Positions 25,320 through 32,947 of a stretch of DNA of 34,143 nt are shown here, in pieces. The position numbers and the translations under genes are program-made. The stretch is taken from assembly GCA_028280455.1 (NCBI GenBank), contig JANQLT010000037.1, positions 1 through 34,143 of the forward strand, read 5' to 3'. Within the stretch, counting starts at the first letter, position 1, and every line of letters starts with the position of its first letter. The notes under the pieces are model-generated. The model searched no databases and was not told where the DNA came from. It saw only the letters and a list, made by a program, of their open reading frames with translations. Origin of the DNA: Kiloniellales bacterium (GTDB lineage: Bacteria > Pseudomonadota > Alphaproteobacteria > Kiloniellales > JAKSDN01).

Positions 25320-26270
25320 ATGAGGGGCACAGCGGACTCGGTTTCGGTCGTGGGGGTCGTCGGCGCCGGTGTGATCGGCGCGAGCTGGTCGGCGCTTTTC
25401 CTCGCGGCGGGCAAGGCGGTCGACATCTACGATCCGGCACCCGACGCCGAGGCCAAGACGCGGGCCTACGTGGCGCAGGCCTGGCCCAGCCTCGAGGCGC
25501 TGGACTTGGTCCGCCCCGGCGCGTCGCCCGACCGCCTCCGCTTCGTGCCGGATGCCGCCGCGGCCGTGGCCCGCGCCGGCTTCGTTCAGGAAAGTGTGCC
25601 CGAGCGCCTGCCGCTGAAGCTGGAGACCTACCGCGCCATCGAGCCGGCCTTGCCTGCCGACACCTTGGTCGCGACCAGCTCCTCCGGCCTGCTGCTGCGC
25701 GACCTGCAAGAGGGCTGGCAGGACCCCGGGCGGCTGATCCTCGGCCATCCCTTCAATCCGCCTCATCTGATCCCGTTGGTCGAGCTGCTCGGCAACGAGC
25801 GGACCGAGGCGGGCGCCTTGGATTGGGCCGCCGCCTTCTACGAGGCCTGCGGCAAGGTGACGATCCGGGTCCGCAAGGAGGTGCCGGCCCATGTCGCCAA
25901 CCGTCTGCAGGCCGCCCTCTGGCGCGAGGCCGTCCACCTGGTCGCCGAGGGCGTCGCCAGTGTCGAGGATGTCGACAAGGCGATCACCGCCGGCCCGGGC
26001 CTGCGCTGGGCGGTCATGGGCCCGCACATGCTGTTCAGCCTGGGCAGCGGCGGCCTCGGCATCGACGGCTTCTGCCAGCGCTACCGCGACAGCTTCCATG
26101 GCTGGTGGCAGACCATGGGCACGCCGCTGCTGACCGAGCAGGTCGCACAAAGCTTGGCCGCGGGGATCGCCGAAGAGGAGGCCGGCCGCAGCTTCGAGGC
26201 GCTGGCCGCCGAGCGTGACCGCAAGCTGATCGCCACCCAGAAAGCGCTACGCGACGCCGGCTCGCTCTGA
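25320..26270 (+). CDS. carnitine 3-dehydrogenase-like NAD-dependent dehydrogenase (3-hydroxyacyl-CoA dehydrogenase superfamily)
   Basis: The product is 316 aa. A Rossmann N-terminus (VVGVVGAGVIGASW, near 10-22) is followed by a 3-HAD pattern: FVQESVPERL, ATSSSGLL, GHPFNPPHLIPLVEL (catalytic His) and VPAHVANRLQAALWREAVHLV. The C-terminal GPGLRWAVMGPHMLF is the phrase found in L-carnitine dehydrogenases and related beta-hydroxy acid dehydrogenases. Carnitine dehydrogenase oxidises carnitine to 3-dehydrocarnitine with NAD. That fits a cluster with a CntA-like oxygenase and a GbdR/CdhR-like regulator, but a cleavage enzyme (DUF849 type) and a betainyl-CoA thioesterase are not here. Start ATG 25320 has GGAGAGGG upstream. 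Its 3' end overlaps the convergent TetR gene by 24 bp. Confidence 0.85.
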   Translation: MRGTADSVSVVGVVGAGVIGASWSALFLAAGKAVDIYDPAPDAEAKTRAYVAQAWPSLEALDLVRPGASPDRLRFVPDAAAAVARAGFVQESVPERLPLKLETYRAIEPALPADTLVATSSSGLLLRDLQEGWQDPGRLILGHPFNPPHLIPLVELLGNERTEAGALDWAAAFYEACGKVTIRVRKEVPAHVANRLQAALWREAVHLVAEGVASVEDVDKAITAGPGLRWAVMGPHMLFSLGSGGLGIDGFCQRYRDSFHGWWQTMGTPLLTEQVAQSLAAGIAEEEAGRSFEALAAERDRKLIATQKALRDAGSL

Positions 26271-26864
26271 ACGCAGCGCCAGCATCTCCAGTGCGCTCTC
26301 TTTCGCTGCCTTGAGGTCTGCCGGTGCGCCGCCGCCTTTCGCCAGCACGCGCAAGCCGAAGTAGACGGACAGCAGATGCTGTGCCGTCTTCTCCGGCTGC
26401 GCCACGGGCAGGGCGGCGACCAGGTTGGCCAGCGCCTTCTCCAGCCGGGCGAGGCTCGCCTTGACCACCTGCTTGGCGGTCCGGTCCGTCGGGGCGCGGT
26501 CGACGGCGGCATTGCAGAGGAAGCAGCCTCTGGCGCCCTTCCGGCCGGCCGCGCCCTCGATCGCCGACTGCAGAAAGCGCTCGAGCCGCGCCATGGGCGG
26601 CTTGTCCTCGGACAGGCAGCGCACGAGCCCGCTGACCCACTTCCGGTCGTAGTGCGCCAGCGCGGCGAGGTACATGGCCTGCTTGTCGCCGAAGGCGGCA
26701 TAGAGGCTGCCCTTCTTCAGGCCGGTCGCCGCGACCAGGTCGCTCATCGAGGTGCCCTCGAAGCCCTTGGCCCAGAACACCTCGGTGATCCTTCCCAGGG
26801 CCTCGCTCTCGTCGAACTCCCGGGGCCGGCCCATGGCCGCGGCTTCACGCTTCGGTGATCCCAT
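26247..26864 (-). CDS. TetR-family repressor (AcuR/NemR-like)
   Basis: The product is about 205 aa from ATG 26864. The helix-turn-helix lies in ITEVFWAKGFEGTSMSDLVAATGLKKGSLYAAFGDKQ, and the ligand domain follows. Other in-frame starts exist: ATG 26834 (MGRPREFD, the commonest family start) and ATG 26885, which would place the operator inside the gene. Cysteines occur at positions 73, 104 and 107 (numbered from 26834), the last two as GCFLC. NemR senses electrophiles and hypochlorous acid through Cys106, so a redox or electrophile switch is plausible here. It is divergent from the glutaredoxin gene, with identical palindromic operators at both ends of the shared gap, so it probably represses both genes. 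Confidence 0.88.
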   Translation of the reverse strand: MGSPKREAAAMGRPREFDESEALGRITEVFWAKGFEGTSMSDLVAATGLKKGSLYAAFGDKQAMYLAALAHYDRKWVSGLVRCLSEDKPPMARLERFLQSAIEGAAGRKGARGCFLCNAAVDRAPTDRTAKQVVKASLARLEKALANLVAALPVAQPEKTAQHLLSVYFGLRVLAKGGGAPADLKAAKESALEMLALRSERAGVA

Positions 26865-26870
26865 AGTTCT

Positions 26871-26884
26871 TGACCGATCGGTCA
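26871..26884. promoter_or_regulatory. TetR operator 1, 14-bp palindrome TGACCGATCGGTCA
   Basis: A perfect palindrome lies 6 nt upstream of the TetR start at 26864, so binding would block its transcription. It is identical to the copy at 26943. The core ACCGATCGGT is typical of TetR operators such as the NemR-type box (TAGACCGATCGGTCTA, from memory). Confidence 0.85.
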
Positions 26885-26942
26885 TGAATTCCCATATCAC
26901 TCGTCAAGGCGGCAAGGGCCGCCCTCTTCTTTGCCTATATAG

Positions 26943-26956
26943 TGACCGATCGGTCA
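26943..26956. promoter_or_regulatory. TetR operator 2, 14-bp palindrome TGACCGATCGGTCA
   Basis: The second perfect copy starts 72 bp after the first. It overlaps the 3' end of a -10-like TATATAGT (26936-26943) upstream of the glutaredoxin gene and so would repress it by occlusion. Confidence 0.85.
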
Positions 26957-26993
26957 AGAAGTAAGGCCGGAGGTCGGAAAGGAGCGAGATCCC

Positions 26994-27278
26994 ATGACCG
27001 AGATCCTGGTCTACACCAAGGACTACTGCGGCTATTCGGCCCGGGCCAAGCGCCTGCTCGAGGCCAAGGGCGTGGCCTTCACGGAGGTGGACGTCACCCA
27101 CGACGAGCTCGGCGAGGCGGAGATGAACGAGCGCTCCGGCCGCACCACCGTGCCGCAAGTCTTCATCGGCGAGCGCCATATCGGCGGCTTCGACGATCTG
27201 GCGGCGCTCGATGCGGCCGGCGGCCTCGATCCGCTGATCGAGGATGTCGAGCGGGCCCCGTTGCCGATTGCCGTCTGA
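26994..27278 (+). CDS. grxC: glutaredoxin (Grx3/GrxC class) with CGYS active site
   Basis: The product is 94 aa. The active site is Cys12-Gly-Tyr-Ser15 (YCGYS), where class I glutaredoxins usually have CPYC and monothiol Grx4-type proteins have CGFS. The rest is class I-like: EVDVTHDE, the cis-Pro loop TTVPQVFIG (Pro54) and the GSH-binding GGFDDL (64-69). So it is a dithiol-type scaffold with one active cysteine, suited to deglutathionylation or Fe-S handling rather than dithiol reduction. AAGGAG lies before ATG 26994. The TetR operator and -10-like box just upstream imply induction by the signal sensed by the divergent repressor. Confidence 0.92.
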   Translation: MTEILVYTKDYCGYSARAKRLLEAKGVAFTEVDVTHDELGEAEMNERSGRTTVPQVFIGERHIGGFDDLAALDAAGGLDPLIEDVERAPLPIAV

Positions 27279-27292
27279 AGACCTCTGGACGA

Positions 27293-27790
27293 TCAGGCCA
27301 AGGCGGCGGCGATCAAGGAGGCGACCACCGTCAAGGTCAGCGGCAGGCGGAGCTTCGGGTACCAACCCGGCGCCTCCGCCTGCCGCGCGGCCGTCCTATC
27401 GATGAACAGCATGGCGAGGAAGCTGACGGCGAGGAGGTAGAGCGCTGGCTTGCCCGCGACCAGGAGGGCGGCCCAGGCGACCAGGGACGGGATCACGCTG
27501 ACGATCAGGCGGCGTGTCGGCGGGCTCTTGCCCCAGCCGGGGCCGGCGATCGCGATGGCCATGCCCCAATGCACGCCGCCGAGGAACGACAGGATGACCG
27601 CGCCGTAGGCGAGCAGGGCGAGCGTGGCTTGGCCGGCCAGGAACTCGGGTGCCGCGAAGGACGCGACGGCGCAGGCAACGAAGGGGAGAGCGCCGGACGC
27701 CCCCAGCCAAAGCGCGGGCTTCGGCACCGACATTTCGCCGGTCGGTTTCGCCGATCCGGATCGCCCGATGGTGGCTTGCTGGAGGCTCAA
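27293..27790 (-). CDS. DUF3429 family membrane protein
   Basis: The product is 165 aa with about four to five TM segments: residues about 27-47, 57-80, 95-110, 112-130 and a C-terminal one. The motif AVILSFLGGVHWGMA is characteristic of DUF3429 proteins, whose function is unknown. I chose the TTG at 27790 because AGGAG lies about 8 nt before it. ATG 27733 (MSVPKPALW) is an alternative that removes a polar 19-residue N-terminus. It is convergent with the glutaredoxin gene (14 nt between stops). Relatives sometimes sit near light- or oxidative-stress genes. Confidence 0.8.
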   Translation of the reverse strand: MSLQQATIGRSGSAKPTGEMSVPKPALWLGASGALPFVACAVASFAAPEFLAGQATLALLAYGAVILSFLGGVHWGMAIAIAGPGWGKSPPTRRLIVSVIPSLVAWAALLVAGKPALYLLAVSFLAMLFIDRTAARQAEAPGWYPKLRLPLTLTVVASLIAAALA

Positions 27791-27921
27791 GCCCTGACTC
27801 CTACGGTGTTTCTATCTTACGCGGTCCAGGCCGAAGCGGATCAGCGCCGATGATCCGCTGGCAGGCTTCCGGCGTATCACCGTCACGCGTCCGCCCAACC
27901 GCCAGCTTGGCGCCCTGTCCC

Positions 27922-28707
27922 ATGCCCTTGGATCAGCCCCGAACCCTGTCTTCGATGCCCGTCGATCTGGCGTCCTTTGGCGACGACATCCAAGCCGTCG
28001 TCGTCGGGGCGACGGGCGGCCTCGGCCGGGCCTTCGTCGAGCTGCTCGCGGCGCATCCTCGGGTCGCCGCGGTGCATGCCTGCGCCCGCTCGCCGCTGCG
28101 GGCAAGGCCGGACAAGGTGACGGGCCACTTCCTCGACTTGGAAGACGAAAGCTCCATAGCCAAGGCCGCGGCAACGCTAGCCGGCACCGCCGGCGAGCTC
28201 CGCCTGGTGATCCTGGCCACGGGCCTGCTTCATGACGGCGAGAACGTCCGGCCCGAGAAGACCTGGCGGTCCTTGAGCGCGCCGGCGATGGCGGCTGCCT
28301 TCCGCGTCAACAGCATCGGCCCGGCGCTGGTCGCCAAGCACTTCCTGCCCCTACTCTCCGGGACAGGGAAGGCGGCCTTCGCCGCCGTATCGGCGCGGGT
28401 CGGCAGCATCGAAGACAACGAGCTGGGCGGCTGGCACGCCTATCGCGCCTCCAAGGCGGCGCTCAACATGGTGGTCAAGACCCTCTCCATCGAGCTCGCG
28501 CGCCGCAAGCCGGAGGCGCTTTGTGTGGCGCTGCATCCGGGCACCGTCGATACGCCGCTCTCGAAGCCCTTCCAGGCCGGCGTGCCGGCCGAACGCCTCT
28601 TCGCGCCCGAGCAGTCGGCCGGCCGGCTGCTCGCCGTGCTCGACAGCCTCGTGCCGGAGCAGACCGGCCAGTTCTTCGCCTGGGACGGCCAAAGGATCGC
28701 CTTCTAG
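27922..28707 (+). CDS. C-factor-like short-chain dehydrogenase/reductase
   Basis: The product is 261 aa from ATG 27922 or 250 aa from ATG 27955 ([11 protein letters not shown]), which may be the true start; neither has a strong Shine-Dalgarno. The cofactor motif is [12 protein letters not shown] and the active site reads [14 protein letters not shown]...YRASKAALN, so Ser, Tyr and Lys are present. The C-terminus [14 protein letters not shown] matches the CsgA/C-factor type of SDR. The substrate is unknown. It is followed 26 nt later by folE, so it is probably in the same transcription unit. It could act on a pteridine or be unrelated; it lacks the TGxxxKxG pattern of FolM-type pteridine reductases. 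Confidence 0.8.
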   Translation: MPLDQPRTLSSMPVDLASFGDDIQAVVVGATGGLGRAFVELLAAHPRVAAVHACARSPLRARPDKVTGHFLDLEDESSIAKAAATLAGTAGELRLVILATGLLHDGENVRPEKTWRSLSAPAMAAAFRVNSIGPALVAKHFLPLLSGTGKAAFAAVSARVGSIEDNELGGWHAYRASKAALNMVVKTLSIELARRKPEALCVALHPGTVDTPLSKPFQAGVPAERLFAPEQSAGRLLAVLDSLVPEQTGQFFAWDGQRIAF

Positions 28708-28733
28708 AACGCCTCAATGATAGGGAACGCCTC

Positions 28734-29384
28734 GTGAAAGCAACGCTTGCCATGGATAGACCCGATCTTCCCGACAGCCTCAGGCCGTGCCCCGTTGCGC
28801 GGCAGCGCCCCGGCCAGGCCGAGGCCGAAGCGGCGGTGCGCACGCTGATCCGCTGGGCCGGCGACGATCCGGACCGCGAAGGTCTGCTCGGCACGCCGGA
28901 GCGCGTCGCGCGCGCCTATCGCGAGCACTTCCGGGGCTACGACGAGGATCCCGTCGAGGTGCTCAGCCGCACCTTCGAGGAGACCGACGGCTACGACGAG
29001 ATGGTGCTGCTACGCGACATCGGCTTCGAAAGCCACTGCGAGCACCACATGCTGCCGATCATCGGCAAGGCCGACATCGCCTATTTCCCGCGGCACCGCG
29101 TGGTCGGTATCAGCAAGCTCGCGCGGGTGCTCGAGATCTACGCCCGTCGCCTACAGATCCAGGAAGCCATGACCTCGCAGATCGCCAACACGATCCAATC
29201 CGTGCTCGAGCCGCGCGGCGTCGCCGTGGTGGTCACCGCCCAGCATCAGTGCATGACCACGCGCGGCGTCCACAAGCCCGGCGTCTCCATGGTCACGAGC
29301 AAGATGCTCGGCTGCTTTCGCGACGACCCGGCGACCCGCCAGGAGCTGATGGGCATCCTCGGGCAGGCGCCGGGCCGTCCCTGA
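28734..29384 (+). CDS. folE: GTP cyclohydrolase I (EC 3.5.4.16)
   Basis: The product is 216 aa from GTG 28734 (AGGGA 7 nt upstream); ATG 28752 in frame is the alternative. The enzyme converts GTP to 7,8-dihydroneopterin triphosphate, the first step to tetrahydrofolate and pterins. The zinc ligands are present: Cys102 and His105 in HCEHHMLP, and Cys173 in QHQCMTTRG. Other family blocks include [31 protein letters not shown] and [12 protein letters not shown]. The length is normal for the decameric type I enzyme. It follows the C-factor-like SDR in the same direction. Confidence 0.95.
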   Translation: MKATLAMDRPDLPDSLRPCPVARQRPGQAEAEAAVRTLIRWAGDDPDREGLLGTPERVARAYREHFRGYDEDPVEVLSRTFEETDGYDEMVLLRDIGFESHCEHHMLPIIGKADIAYFPRHRVVGISKLARVLEIYARRLQIQEAMTSQIANTIQSVLEPRGVAVVVTAQHQCMTTRGVHKPGVSMVTSKMLGCFRDDPATRQELMGILGQAPGRP

Positions 29385-29413
29385 GGCGCGGGTCGCCCGA
29401 TCGCCGGGCGTCT

Positions 29414-29602
29414 TCAGGCGTTGATCTGGCCCTCGATGGCTTCGGTCAGCGCCAGGGCCAGCGGTGCGGGGCTCGCCTCCGTGACCGAGATCTCCGTGAC
29501 GCCCCACTTCCAGGTGGCGCCGCGGGTCTGCGCGAAGGTCACAACGTTCTCCCCGTCGGCCTGCTGTGCCGCCTCTACAACGCGACTGTCTATCGTCTTC
29601 AC
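29414..29602 (-). CDS. possible small hypothetical protein
   Basis: A frame of 62 codons starts at GTG 29602 and reads MKTIDSRVVEAAQQADGENVV...WKWGVTEISVTEA...EAIEGQINA. The composition looks protein-like, but the Shine-Dalgarno is weak, no family is recognised, and the frame is also open upstream (to ATG 29704). It lies in the 448-bp gap between folE and the Crp-family gene. Otherwise the gap holds nothing I can identify apart from the AAGGAGG before 29833. Confidence 0.35.
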   Translation of the reverse strand: MKTIDSRVVEAAQQADGENVVTFAQTRGATWKWGVTEISVTEASPAPLALALTEAIEGQINA

Positions 29603-29832
29603 CCGAAGCCACTCGTCGCCTCGTGCATGCGGAGCCGGCTCTCCGGCTTGTCGCTCTATGCCGTGCGCTTCGCGGTGCCGAGCGGGCTCGTCGAGGAGGG
29701 CCACCTGCGGGCTGATGGCGACCAGGCCTCCGGCTTTGAGCGCACGGCGTGATGATATCGGCGTAGAATGACCCCAGATAGGAGCGAGAGACGTGGCGTC
29801 TCGCCGCCGGTTCTTGAAGGAGGCCCTTTGCC

Positions 29833-30531
29833 ATGGTGCAGGAAGAAAGAAAACAGGAGCTCTTGCGCCGCCATTTCCTCCTGCGCCACCTGCGGGACTG
29901 GGACCTGAAGCGGCTGGCCATGGTCGCCCGGATCGAGCAGGTCGCGGCGGGCGAGCTGATCTTCCATAAGGGCGATGCCGGCAGCGCCATGATGGTCGTC
30001 ATCGAGGGCCTGGTGCTGATCTACTCGACCTCCACGGACGGCAAGGAGATCGTCTTCAACATCATCGGCCCGGAGGAGGTCTTCGGCGAGATCGCCGTGC
30101 TCGACGGCCAGGGCCGCCTGGCCGACGCCAAGGCCTTGGAGCCGACGCGCTACCTGGTGCTGGAGCGGCGCCATCTGGTGCCCTTCCTGGAGGCGACGCC
30201 CAAGGTCTGCGTCGATCTCCTGGGCTTGCTCTGCGAGCGCCTGCGCAAGACCAACGAGCAGCTCGAGGAGGCGGTCTTTCTCGATCTCGCGCCGCGCCTG
30301 GCGCGCAAGCTCCTGGCCTTCTCGGAGCACTACGGCGAGACGGGGGAGGACGGCGCGCTGCGGATCGCCTTGCCGCTCAGCCAGGGCGACTTCGCCGGCA
30401 TGCTCGGGGCCCGGCGCGAGACCGTGAACCGGCAACTGCGGAGCTGGGTCAAGGACGGCCTGGTCTCGCTGGAGCAGGGCCGGATCACCTTGCTCGACGA
30501 CGCGGCCCTGTCCGACATTGCAGACGCTTAG
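29833..30531 (+). CDS. Crp/Fnr-family transcriptional regulator
   Basis: The product is 232 aa. A cyclic-nucleotide-binding-like domain (about 20-140) contains GELIFHKGDAGSAMMVVIEGLV and EEVFGEIAVLDGQGRLADAKA. The usual Arg-Ser of cAMP-binding CRPs is Arg-Leu here, so the ligand may differ. A dimer helix follows, then a winged helix-turn-helix with LSQGDFAGMLGARRETVNRQLRSW. No N-terminal cysteine cluster of the FNR [4Fe-4S] type is seen. AAGGAGG lies 9 nt before ATG 29833. It is convergent with the phosphonate operon. Its targets are unknown. Confidence 0.9.
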   Translation: MVQEERKQELLRRHFLLRHLRDWDLKRLAMVARIEQVAAGELIFHKGDAGSAMMVVIEGLVLIYSTSTDGKEIVFNIIGPEEVFGEIAVLDGQGRLADAKALEPTRYLVLERRHLVPFLEATPKVCVDLLGLLCERLRKTNEQLEEAVFLDLAPRLARKLLAFSEHYGETGEDGALRIALPLSQGDFAGMLGARRETVNRQLRSWVKDGLVSLEQGRITLLDDAALSDIADA

Positions 30532-30534
30532 CCC

Positions 30535-30558
30535 CTCGGTCGTCAGGCAGGGACCGAG
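30535..30558. terminator. stem-loop between convergent crp-like and DUF1045 genes
   Basis: A perfect 7-bp inverted repeat (ctcggtc / gaccgag) with a 10-nt loop sits in the 27-nt gap between the two stop codons. There is almost no T-tract, so termination efficiency is doubtful. Confidence 0.35.
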
Positions 30559-31224
30559 TTAGCCGGTCAAAGCGAAACGGCGCAGCGCCGCGAAGTCGGC
30601 TTGCGGCTCGTCCTGCTTGACGAGCGAGATCGCGTCGATCTTTAACGGCGTCTCGATCAAGGGCTGGACCAGGCCGGCGAGGACCGGCTCGACGGCTTGC
30701 CGCTCTTCCTGGGTCAGCCGGTCGGTGAGAGTCATGTGAAAGCGGAAGTCCTCGGCGACATAGGGGTAGCCCCAGCGCAAGAGGTTGGCCTCTTGGCGTT
30801 CGGTCAGCCCGCCCGCGCGCCGGCGCGCCAGCTCCTCGTCGCTCGGCGCTGCGCGAAAGGGCTCGAAGGCCTCGACGCAGGCTTGCGCCAATGCAGCGAC
30901 ATCCGCAGCCGCGCCGGCCGGCACCAAAGCCAGGAAGCCGCTGATGTCGCGCAGCGCGAGATCAAAGGGGCGGGGCGACGGGCGGGCGTCGGCGAAGCTG
31001 ACGAGGGCCTCGATCAGCGCTTCCTCTGTCTGCCGTCCGGCGAGCCTAAAGGGGGCCTTCAAGGTCGCGTGGTAGCCGTAGCCCCTGGGCTTGGCGGTGA
31101 TGCGGCGGTGCAGCGAGGGATCGAGACCCGCGAGGTCCCCATCGCCCGCCAGCCACCGCGCGCCGAAGCTGCCGAGCGGCGTCTCGCGCCGCGGCACGAA
31201 GTAGACCGCGTAGCGCGCCGGCAC
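30559..31224 (-). CDS. DUF1045 family protein of phosphonate operons (2H phosphoesterase-like)
   Basis: The product is 221 aa. It has the two HxT motifs of the 2H phosphoesterase superfamily: His52-Ala-Thr54 in GYGYHATLKAPF and His163-Met-Thr165 in FRFHMTLTDRL. DUF1045 proteins are regularly encoded with C-P lyase genes; a role on the cyclic phosphate formed by C-P lyase has been suggested but not shown here. The GTG at 31224 follows the upstream stop by one nucleotide, so translation probably depends on termination of the HD gene. It is last in the operon. Confidence 0.88.
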   Translation of the reverse strand: MPARYAVYFVPRRETPLGSFGARWLAGDGDLAGLDPSLHRRITAKPRGYGYHATLKAPFRLAGRQTEEALIEALVSFADARPSPRPFDLALRDISGFLALVPAGAAADVAALAQACVEAFEPFRAAPSDEELARRRAGGLTERQEANLLRWGYPYVAEDFRFHMTLTDRLTQEERQAVEPVLAGLVQPLIETPLKIDAISLVKQDEPQADFAALRRFALTG

Positions 31225-31225
31225 C

Positions 31226-31783
31226 TTAGGCCGCCGAGGGGCGCAGGACCGCTTCGACGTGGCGCCGGAAGTGCGCGAGCGGCGGCGTCTCGGCATCGAC
31301 CACCTTGGCGCGCTCGTCCCAGCGCCGCACCGACAAGGCGTCCTCGGCCCCGGGCTGCCGCAGGAACTCGGCCGCCTCCTGGGAGTCGAAGGGACCGCCT
31401 TGCAGCTCCAGGGTCCGCCGCGAGCCGTCGGAGAGCGCCTTGTAGTAGTCCGGCTCCCAGGCCGTGAGGTAGCGCTTGGCCGCGACATGCAGGCGGACCG
31501 GCCGGAGCACCTCGTCGCCGAACCACCGAGCGAGGAAATCGGCGCCGCGCTCCTCGTGGCGGGCGTCCTTGCCGCGCAGGGCGGCCGGCACCAGGTCCGG
31601 GCTCAGCAGGTGGCCGATGTCGTGCAGCAGGGCCGCCGTGACCAGGGCCGAGGGCGCGCCTTCCCGCTCGGCGATGGTGGCGCACTGCAGGGCGTGCTCG
31701 AGCTGCGAGACCTTTTCGATGCCGTAGCGCTTGTCGTCGCCGCGCTCGAGAATCTGCGTGATCCGGTCGAAGGCGTTGCTCAT
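31226..31783 (-). CDS. HD-domain diiron oxygenase of phosphonate operons (PhnZ/TmpB-like)
   Basis: The product is 185 aa. The residues known in PhnZ appear at matching spacing: Tyr20 and Glu23 (Y-G-I-E, substrate site), His30, the His54-Asp55 pair in LLHDIGHLL, His76 (DARHEERG), His99 and Asp156. This supports a mixed-valence diiron enzyme that oxidatively cleaves an alpha-hydroxyphosphonate to phosphate, as PhnZ and TmpB do. The partner hydroxylase (PhnY/TmpA) is not in this window, and the true substrate is unknown. The gene lies 21 nt after phnM and ends 1 nt before the DUF1045 start. Confidence 0.9.
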   Translation of the reverse strand: MSNAFDRITQILERGDDKRYGIEKVSQLEHALQCATIAEREGAPSALVTAALLHDIGHLLSPDLVPAALRGKDARHEERGADFLARWFGDEVLRPVRLHVAAKRYLTAWEPDYYKALSDGSRRTLELQGGPFDSQEAAEFLRQPGAEDALSVRRWDERAKVVDAETPPLAHFRRHVEAVLRPSAA

Positions 31784-31804
31784 GGTCGGTTCCGTTCCTT
31801 CTTC

Positions 31805-32947
31805 TCAGGCGATCCGCTGGCCTTCTCGCCAGACGCTGCGGACCAGGGGCGTCCCGTTGTGCAGTTGCACGCGGATCAGATCGGCGCGCATGTCGGGCGC
31901 GATCTCGCCCCGGTCGTCGAGGCCGACCATGCGCGCCGGGTTGCGCGACACGACGGCCATGGCGTCGGGCAGCGGCTCCCCCAGGTCCCGGTGCAGAATG
32001 AAGGCGGCGTGCAGCAGGCTGGTCGGCACGTAGTCCGAGGAGAGGGCGTCGAGGACACCCTCGGCCGCCAGGTCGGCCGCCGCGATGTTGCCGGAGTGGG
32101 AGCCGCCGCGCACCACGTTGGGCGCGCCGGCGATCGTCGTGAGACCGTGGTCGTGGGCCGCGCCGGCGGCCTCCATCGTCGTCGGGAACTCCGAAATGGC
32201 GAAGCCGAGGGATGCCGCCTCCTCGACATGGGCGGCGGTGGCGTCGTCGTGGCTCGCCAGGCGGATGTTCTTGTCGCGGCAGATCTCGGCCAGGCGCTGG
32301 CGGTTGCCCGCGGCGTTGCGGTTGTGGTTCTCGACCTGGACCGCGATGGCCGCGTCGGCCTCCGCGTCGTCCATCCGGTAGCGCTCCTTGAAGTAGGCCC
32401 TGAAGGCCGCCATGTTGACGAACTGCCGCTGCCCGGGCGTGTGGTCCATCAGCGAGACCAGGCGCAGCAACGGCTGGTCGGCCACGCCCTCGAAGTGCTC
32501 CTGCACGTCGGCGACCGCCACCTCGCAGCGCAGGTGGAGCAGGTGGTCGGCGCGGAGCTGGCCGTCGGCGCGGGCCCGGGTGATGGTGTCCGCCATGTCG
32601 TGCAGCGCCTCGGGCCGATAGTTGTCGTTCATCAGCCGGCCGATTCGCAGGGCGTCGAGCACCGTGGTGATGCCGGCGGCGGTGATCTGCGCGTCGTGGG
32701 CGATCACCGCGGGCAGGGTGGGCCAGGTCACGCTGGGACGGGGATGGAGATGGCCTTCCAGGCTGTCGGTGTGCAGCTCGACCAGGCCGGGCAGGATGTA
32801 GTCGCCTTCCATGTCCTGGGCCTTGGGCAGGCTGCTGCGGCCTTCCTCGACGCGGCTGATCTTGCCCTGCGACAGCACCACGGTGCCGTCGATCTCGCGG
32901 TCGGGCAGGACCACCCTGGCGTTGGTCAGGGCGACTTCGTGCTTCAT
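31805..32947 (-). CDS. phnM: alpha-D-ribose 1-methylphosphonate 5-triphosphate diphosphatase
   Basis: The product is 380 aa, an amidohydrolase-superfamily protein. It removes diphosphate from the phosphonate ribose triphosphate in the C-P lyase pathway. Metal-site motifs include DYILPGLVELHTDSLEGHLHP, ASHDDATAAHVEEA and APNVVRGGSHSGN, all typical of PhnM, together with SSDYVPTSLLHAAF. The length is normal. ATG 32947 overlaps the phnL stop by ATGA, so the two are translationally coupled. Confidence 0.95.
   Translation of the reverse strand: MKHEVALTNARVVLPDREIDGTVVLSQGKISRVEEGRSSLPKAQDMEGDYILPGLVELHTDSLEGHLHPRPSVTWPTLPAVIAHDAQITAAGITTVLDALRIGRLMNDNYRPEALHDMADTITRARADGQLRADHLLHLRCEVAVADVQEHFEGVADQPLLRLVSLMDHTPGQRQFVNMAAFRAYFKERYRMDDAEADAAIAVQVENHNRNAAGNRQRLAEICRDKNIRLASHDDATAAHVEEAASLGFAISEFPTTMEAAGAAHDHGLTTIAGAPNVVRGGSHSGNIAAADLAAEGVLDALSSDYVPTSLLHAAFILHRDLGEPLPDAMAVVSRNPARMVGLDDRGEIAPDMRADLIRVQLHNGTPLVRSVWREGQRIA

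Noticed and set aside
27649..27921. N-terminal extension of the C-factor-like SDR
   Set aside because: It overlaps the DUF3429 gene on the other strand, is Arg-rich, and the SDR fold begins after 27955.
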